Below, piece after piece: positions 62,157-64,000 of a stretch of 64,000 bases of DNA (its first letter is position 1; every line of letters begins with the position of its first letter). The stretch is from contig NZ_JNKO01000016.1 of the NCBI RefSeq assembly GCF_000702885.1, positions 1 to 64,000 of the forward strand, written 5' to 3'. Made by a program: the position numbers and the translations under genes. Origin of the DNA: Oribacterium sp. P6A1 (lineage in GTDB: Bacteria; Bacillota; Clostridia; Lachnospirales; Lachnospiraceae). A model generated the notes under the pieces. It had not been told where the DNA came from and did not search any database. It worked only from the letters and a program-made list of their open reading frames with translations.

Positions 62157-62726
62157 ATGAAAAAAAGGATATTATTAACCATGATGATTGCTGCAGCTGC
62201 TATAGGACTCAGCAGCTGTAAAGTTGAGACCCAGTCTACTTCTGAGGTCAGTGTCTCGGTTAATACAGATAAGGGATCAAAGGAGTACAGTTTTAAGGCA
62301 GAAAATAACAATGGTGTAGTTACAACTGAAAAAGCTGTTACAGAAAGCACTACAGAGACAGTAAAGGATGAAGATACGGAAAGTCCTGTAGTGGAAGCTG
62401 CTGCTTATGTAGATGAATATGTGGAATCAGTATGGAGTCAGGAAGGCTGCGGTCATCATACAACTTATGACGATGATGAAATCTATGTTCAGATATGGTA
62501 TGAAGGATTAAGTACAACTGATGATATCGATGAGCAGGCTTTTCGTGAAGATGTGATTCCGGAATGGCTTGATGATGTAGCTGTGTGGCGCGAAGAACTG
62601 GATGGCAGAGGACTTTCGAATGTGGAATTGTGCCTGCAGTATGTTACGGATAAGCAGGATGAAGAGATAGTTTACTTTACTATCGAAGGCGGTGAGGTAA
62701 TTTATTTCGTACTGGATGAACAGTGA
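62157..62726 (+). CDS. Secreted lipoprotein of unknown function
   Basis: 189 aa. The signal peptide ends with a lipobox, LSSC (Cys near 21), and is followed by a Thr/Ser/Glu-rich tether to about residue 75. The C-terminal part contains YVDEYVESVWSQEGCGHHTTYDDDEIYVQIWYEGLST, an acidic region, LCLQYVTDKQDEEIVYFTIEGGEVIYFVLDE. I do not recognise the family. The ATG at 62157 is 8 nt after AGGGAG; one at 62151 is only 2 nt after it. It has its own terminator. Confidence 0.7.
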   Translation: MKKRILLTMMIAAAAIGLSSCKVETQSTSEVSVSVNTDKGSKEYSFKAENNNGVVTTEKAVTESTTETVKDEDTESPVVEAAAYVDEYVESVWSQEGCGHHTTYDDDEIYVQIWYEGLSTTDDIDEQAFREDVIPEWLDDVAVWREELDGRGLSNVELCLQYVTDKQDEEIVYFTIEGGEVIYFVLDEQ

Positions 62727-62758
62727 TCACGTATCTATGATGTTCTTTAAAGATTAAG

Positions 62759-62792
62759 ACGGGCCGGAGAAACTCCGGCCCGTTATTTTTTG
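62759..62792 (+). terminator. Terminator of the lipoprotein gene
   Basis: ACGGGCCGGAG (62759-62769), loop AAA, CTCCGGCCCGT (62773-62783), then ATTTTTTG. Confidence 0.9.
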
Positions 62793-62818
62793 ATTTGAAA
62801 TATAATTATGACAATATA

Positions 62819-64000
62819 TTACAGACGTGCTTCTTCGCCGTCTTTCTTTGGAAGTCTGAAGTAAACAGTCACAAGCATTGTTGTAAAAGCGGCTACACCA
62901 CCTATGACATTTGATATAGGTTCAGCTGCGAAGACACCGTCAACTCCCATATAAAGAGGAAGAATCAGAGTCAGTGGAAGGATAATGATTATCTTCCTGA
63001 GAGTTGAGAAGAAAATGGCTTTCTTCGACTGACCTAGAGCTGAAAAAACCGACTGTCCGCAGAACTGTCCCATCTGGAAAATAAAGGCCATAAGGTAAAG
63101 CCGGAGACAATGAGTTCCCACGGTGATGGTTTCCATATCCGGCGTAAAAATGCGGATAAAGAAGGTTGGGAAGATCAGTATGAGTATCCAGACAAGTCCG
63201 CCGTAGCAGCTTGCGGCAGCAGACGCAAAGACGATGCCCTGCTTTAAACGCCTGTATTTTCTAGCTCCGAAATTGTATCCAAGCACAGGCTGTGAAGCGT
63301 GAGTAATGGCAGTTCCCGGAAGCGAAATAAAGTCTCTTATGGAATTAATGATGGCAAAGATACCAATGTATAAATCTCCGCCGTAATCACGAAGCATGAT
63401 ATTGCAGGCGGCCTGAGTTACGGTGTTTGTGGATTTCATTAAAAAATTTGCAAAGCCCAGGGTGGCAATCTCACGGGCAATGCTTTTGTTGAAACGTATC
63501 TCAGAGATTTTCAGTCTGAATAAAGCCCTATCTGAATGCAGAAAGCGGATGACCCAAACAGCACTTACTATCTGAGAAATGACAGTGGCGATGGCGGCTC
63601 CTGCCACACCCCAGTTTAAAACAAACATTAAAAGCGGATCCAGAATGATGTTCAGTATGGCGCCAATGGCAGTAGTTATCATGCCGGTTCTTGGGAAGCC
63701 CTGAGCACTGATGTAGTAATTAAGCCCGGAGCCCGTCATGAAGAAAACAGTTCCCAGTATGTAAATAGTAAAGTAACTTTTGGCATAGGGATAGGTGGCA
63801 TCACTGGCACCCAGGGCATAAAGCATTGGCCTCATGAAAATAAGTGCTAGTGCAGTCATGATTACGGATGTCACGATAAGCAGAAAGGCGCTTTCGCTCA
63901 TAATGCTGTGAGCCCGGTTTTCATCGCCTTTGCCTCTGGCTATGGAAAAAAGAGGTGTTCCGCCGATGCCGAACCAGTCTGTAAAGGCAGTTATAAGCGT
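62819..64000 (-). CDS. MATE family efflux transporter (5' end beyond window)
   Basis: Partial. The frame on the minus strand runs through the right edge of the window without a stop; an internal Met at 63901 is not the start, since codons to 64000 read FGIGGTPLFSIARGKGDENRAHSI, a MATE hallmark. The visible 393 residues contain about ten helices, LGYNFGARKYRRLKQG, and a normal C-terminus. Only about 40-70 residues are missing. It is a Na+- or H+-driven multidrug antiporter; the substrate is unknown. Confidence 0.88.
   Translation of the reverse strand, partial: TLITAFTDWFGIGGTPLFSIARGKGDENRAHSIMSESAFLLIVTSVIMTALALIFMRPMLYALGASDATYPYAKSYFTIYILGTVFFMTGSGLNYYISAQGFPRTGMITTAIGAILNIILDPLLMFVLNWGVAGAAIATVISQIVSAVWVIRFLHSDRALFRLKISEIRFNKSIAREIATLGFANFLMKSTNTVTQAACNIMLRDYGGDLYIGIFAIINSIRDFISLPGTAITHASQPVLGYNFGARKYRRLKQGIVFASAAASCYGGLVWILILIFPTFFIRIFTPDMETITVGTHCLRLYLMAFIFQMGQFCGQSVFSALGQSKKAIFFSTLRKIIIILPLTLILPLYMGVDGVFAAEPISNVIGGVAAFTTMLVTVYFRLPKKDGEEARL

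Overview
The window is a stretch of an A+T-rich, low-to-moderate G+C Firmicutes (Clostridia) chromosome. I judge the host to be a Lachnospiraceae-type anaerobe such as the Butyrivibrio/Roseburia group. The evidence is short purine-rich ribosome binding sites before almost every gene, rpsF-ssb-rpsR-gdpP-rplI-dnaB in the Firmicutes order, a SipW-type signal peptidase with a camelysin/TasA-like substrate, MecA, DUF951, a DUF3881 protein, choline-binding-type cell-wall repeats, and a fused acetaldehyde/alcohol dehydrogenase. I see no rRNA, tRNA, CRISPR array, insertion sequence or phage genes. Codon use looks uniform, so this reads as core chromosome with some accessory envelope genes.

Layout. 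0.3-5.4 kb is a housekeeping cluster: birA, an acidic membrane protein, a guanylate-kinase-like protein, holB, ricT and a TrmN6-type methyltransferase. 5.6-7.0 kb is a SipW/TasA-type secretion unit. 7.2-14.1 kb holds DUF951, rpsF-ssb-rpsR, the c-di-AMP phosphodiesterase gene gdpP, rplI, dnaB, mecA and a DUF1858 gene. 14.3-21.4 kb is an envelope module: a divergent TetR repressor, an MMPL/RND transporter, a very long secreted coiled-coil protein and a secreted cell-wall-binding protein. 21.7-29.8 kb carries azlCD, an acyltransferase, rsmI (minus strand), a lipoprotein, metG, traX-like and tatD genes. The SRP RNA gene lies on the minus strand at 29.86-29.96 kb. It is followed by an MBOAT/DHHW O-acetylation pair and murA.

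35-40.5 kb is fermentative and nitrogen metabolism: adhE behind tandem palindromes that look like Rex operators, and gdhA behind a structured leader RNA that is the most interesting regulatory element seen here. 40.8-48.2 kb is transport: an amino-acid ABC permease/ATPase pair, then a PhnD-PhnC-PhnE-PhnE importer followed by a cytoplasmic 5'-nucleotidase. 48.4-53.7 kb has a divergent pair of secreted SGNH-type proteins, an ABC-F protein with degenerate motifs behind a leader terminator, and a secreted glycosidase-like protein. 53.9-64 kb has a LysR regulator divergent from a uracil/xanthine permease whose leader carries a terminator. It also has a membrane-anchored sugar-binding-type protein, an HPr-like protein without histidine, rpiB, a PHP hydrolase, an RlmI-type methyltransferase, a lipoprotein, and a MATE transporter cut by the right edge.

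The order holB-ricT-trmN6 ... rsmI ... metG ... tatD matches the ancestral Bacillus order, but is split here by a roughly 19 kb block containing the rpsF-dnaB cluster and the envelope module. Many intergenic regions end in strong hairpins with U-tracts. At least three leaders (gdhA, the ABC-F gene, uraA) carry an apparent terminator between promoter and start codon, so premature termination may be a recurrent control mode in this segment.
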